A stretch of 60,054 nucleotides of DNA from Diaporthe sp. PMI_573 (Eukaryota > Ascomycota > Sordariomycetes > Diaporthales > Diaporthaceae): contig JAJTUP010000165.1 in NCBI GenBank assembly GCA_021399435.1, forward strand, positions 1-60,054, written 5' to 3'. Of this stretch, positions 59,480 through 60,054 are shown in pieces. The position numbers and the translations under genes are program-made. Under the pieces are notes generated by a model. That model searched no databases and was not told where the DNA came from. It saw only the letters and a list, made by a program, of their open reading frames with translations. Positions within the stretch are counted from its first letter, which is position 1. Every line of letters starts with the position of its first letter.

Positions 59480-59906
59480 AATAGAAGCAAAGAATGCGAG
59501 CACTTATCTTCTAAAGCCCTGTGGGCAAGTCCCCCTCTCCTACGAGCTGGCCCCGGCTGACAGTCATTACAGCCTGCGGCGAACCCGATTTCTCCACCCA
59601 CGTCCGCAAAGCTGTTGTTAACCACAAGGCAAACCAACTGGTCAAGTTTGTTAAAGTGCAATACCAACCAAATGCTAGGCGATCTCACGCTGCCAATAAT
59701 AAGGATTCTAAGCAAGGAATAAACAAAATTAACATTATAAGTAATGTGGATTTGGAAAAGGGAAGGAATAAGTTAGATAAGACCTTACTAAAGAAGGGTA
59801 AGAACTAGGATAAAATCACACTTTATTCTTAAAGTGGCACACCTATAAATAGTATATTATGAAAAATGTGTCAGAAAAAGATATACTAGAAGGAGCATGG
59901 TGCTAC
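59480..59906. other. Unassigned sequence at the right edge
   Basis: A 95-codon plus frame (59521-59808), Lys/Asn-rich in its second half, has no recognised domain and may be chance. No gene is supported. Confidence 0.35.
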
Positions 59907-60054
59907 CAGAGTTGTGACAAAAATATATACAATGTATATATATATATATGTATACCTAAGGTTTTGTATATATGTATATATATATATATGTATATATGTA
60001 TATATGTATATATGTATATATGATATATTGTATCTATGTTATCATGGATACTAT
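59907..60054 (+). mobile_element. End of another hAT-type element with AT microsatellite
   Basis: CAGAGTTGTGACAAA at 59907 matches the terminal inverted repeat of the MITE at 40184-40592. It is followed by a (TATATATG)n-like microsatellite to the window end. The element continues outside the window, so its other end and target duplication cannot be seen. Confidence 0.55.

Noticed and set aside
59383..59715. 110-codon minus frame upstream of the HET-WD40 gene
   Set aside because: It spans the 87-bp inverted repeat and unrelated flank, with no motif.
1..60054. tRNA, rRNA or bacterial-type operon features
   Set aside because: No cloverleaf-like or rRNA-like segment was recognised by eye, and gene structure is fungal. 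A tRNAscan run would settle the tRNA question.

Overview
The window looks like a chromosome segment from a filamentous ascomycete (Pezizomycotina). The evidence is short spliced genes with GT..AG introns, HET-domain and WD40 incompatibility-type genes, a fungal dynamin-like GTPase, and a long block of transposons mutated in the style of repeat-induced point mutation (RIP): mass C:G to T:A change, TpA enrichment and stop codons in former reading frames. No species is claimed.

Layout. 1-4.7 kb: an internally deleted Mutator-like (MULE) transposase gene, a well-preserved dynamin-family GTPase gene (1365-3676) and a weak gene fragment on the minus strand. 4.8-9.2 kb: a degenerate minisatellite, a transposase tail remnant and AT-rich sequence. 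9.2-43.6 kb: a nested transposon graveyard. It holds two Ty1/copia retrotransposons in opposite orientation (copia-1, 9249-17081, +; copia-2, 29107-38026, -), a gypsy gag remnant, another copia integrase fragment, a Tc1/mariner-like transposase remnant, a hAT-type MITE with a perfect 8-bp target duplication, a zinc-knuckle transposase tail, and a MULE gene whose 5' half is intact while its 3' half is destroyed. A ~510-bp repeat, called family A here, occurs seven times in the window; four copies have 5-bp target duplications.

44.4-60 kb: a normal-composition accessory region. It contains a possible terminal exon of an unknown gene, a C2H2 zinc-finger gene, a ferric-reductase-like membrane fragment fused to a hAT transposase fragment, a hAT element carrying two nested family A copies, a HET-domain gene stopped by one nonsense codon at a conserved Trp, and a HET-WD40 gene lacking its central NACHT domain and carrying several RIP-like nonsense codons. 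The HET-WD40 gene lies between 87-bp inverted repeats. The right edge holds a second end matching the MITE termini and an AT microsatellite.

Most informative result: copia-1 and copia-2 act as each other's empty-site control. After removing the nested insertions and their duplicated target bases, both internal regions are exactly 6,737 bp. This supports the boundaries and duplication lengths of two family A insertions (5 bp) and of an unmutated 1,014-bp insertion of unknown type (12 bp). The dynamin gene and perhaps the zinc-finger gene are the only genes here that look functional; the HET-type genes look disabled.
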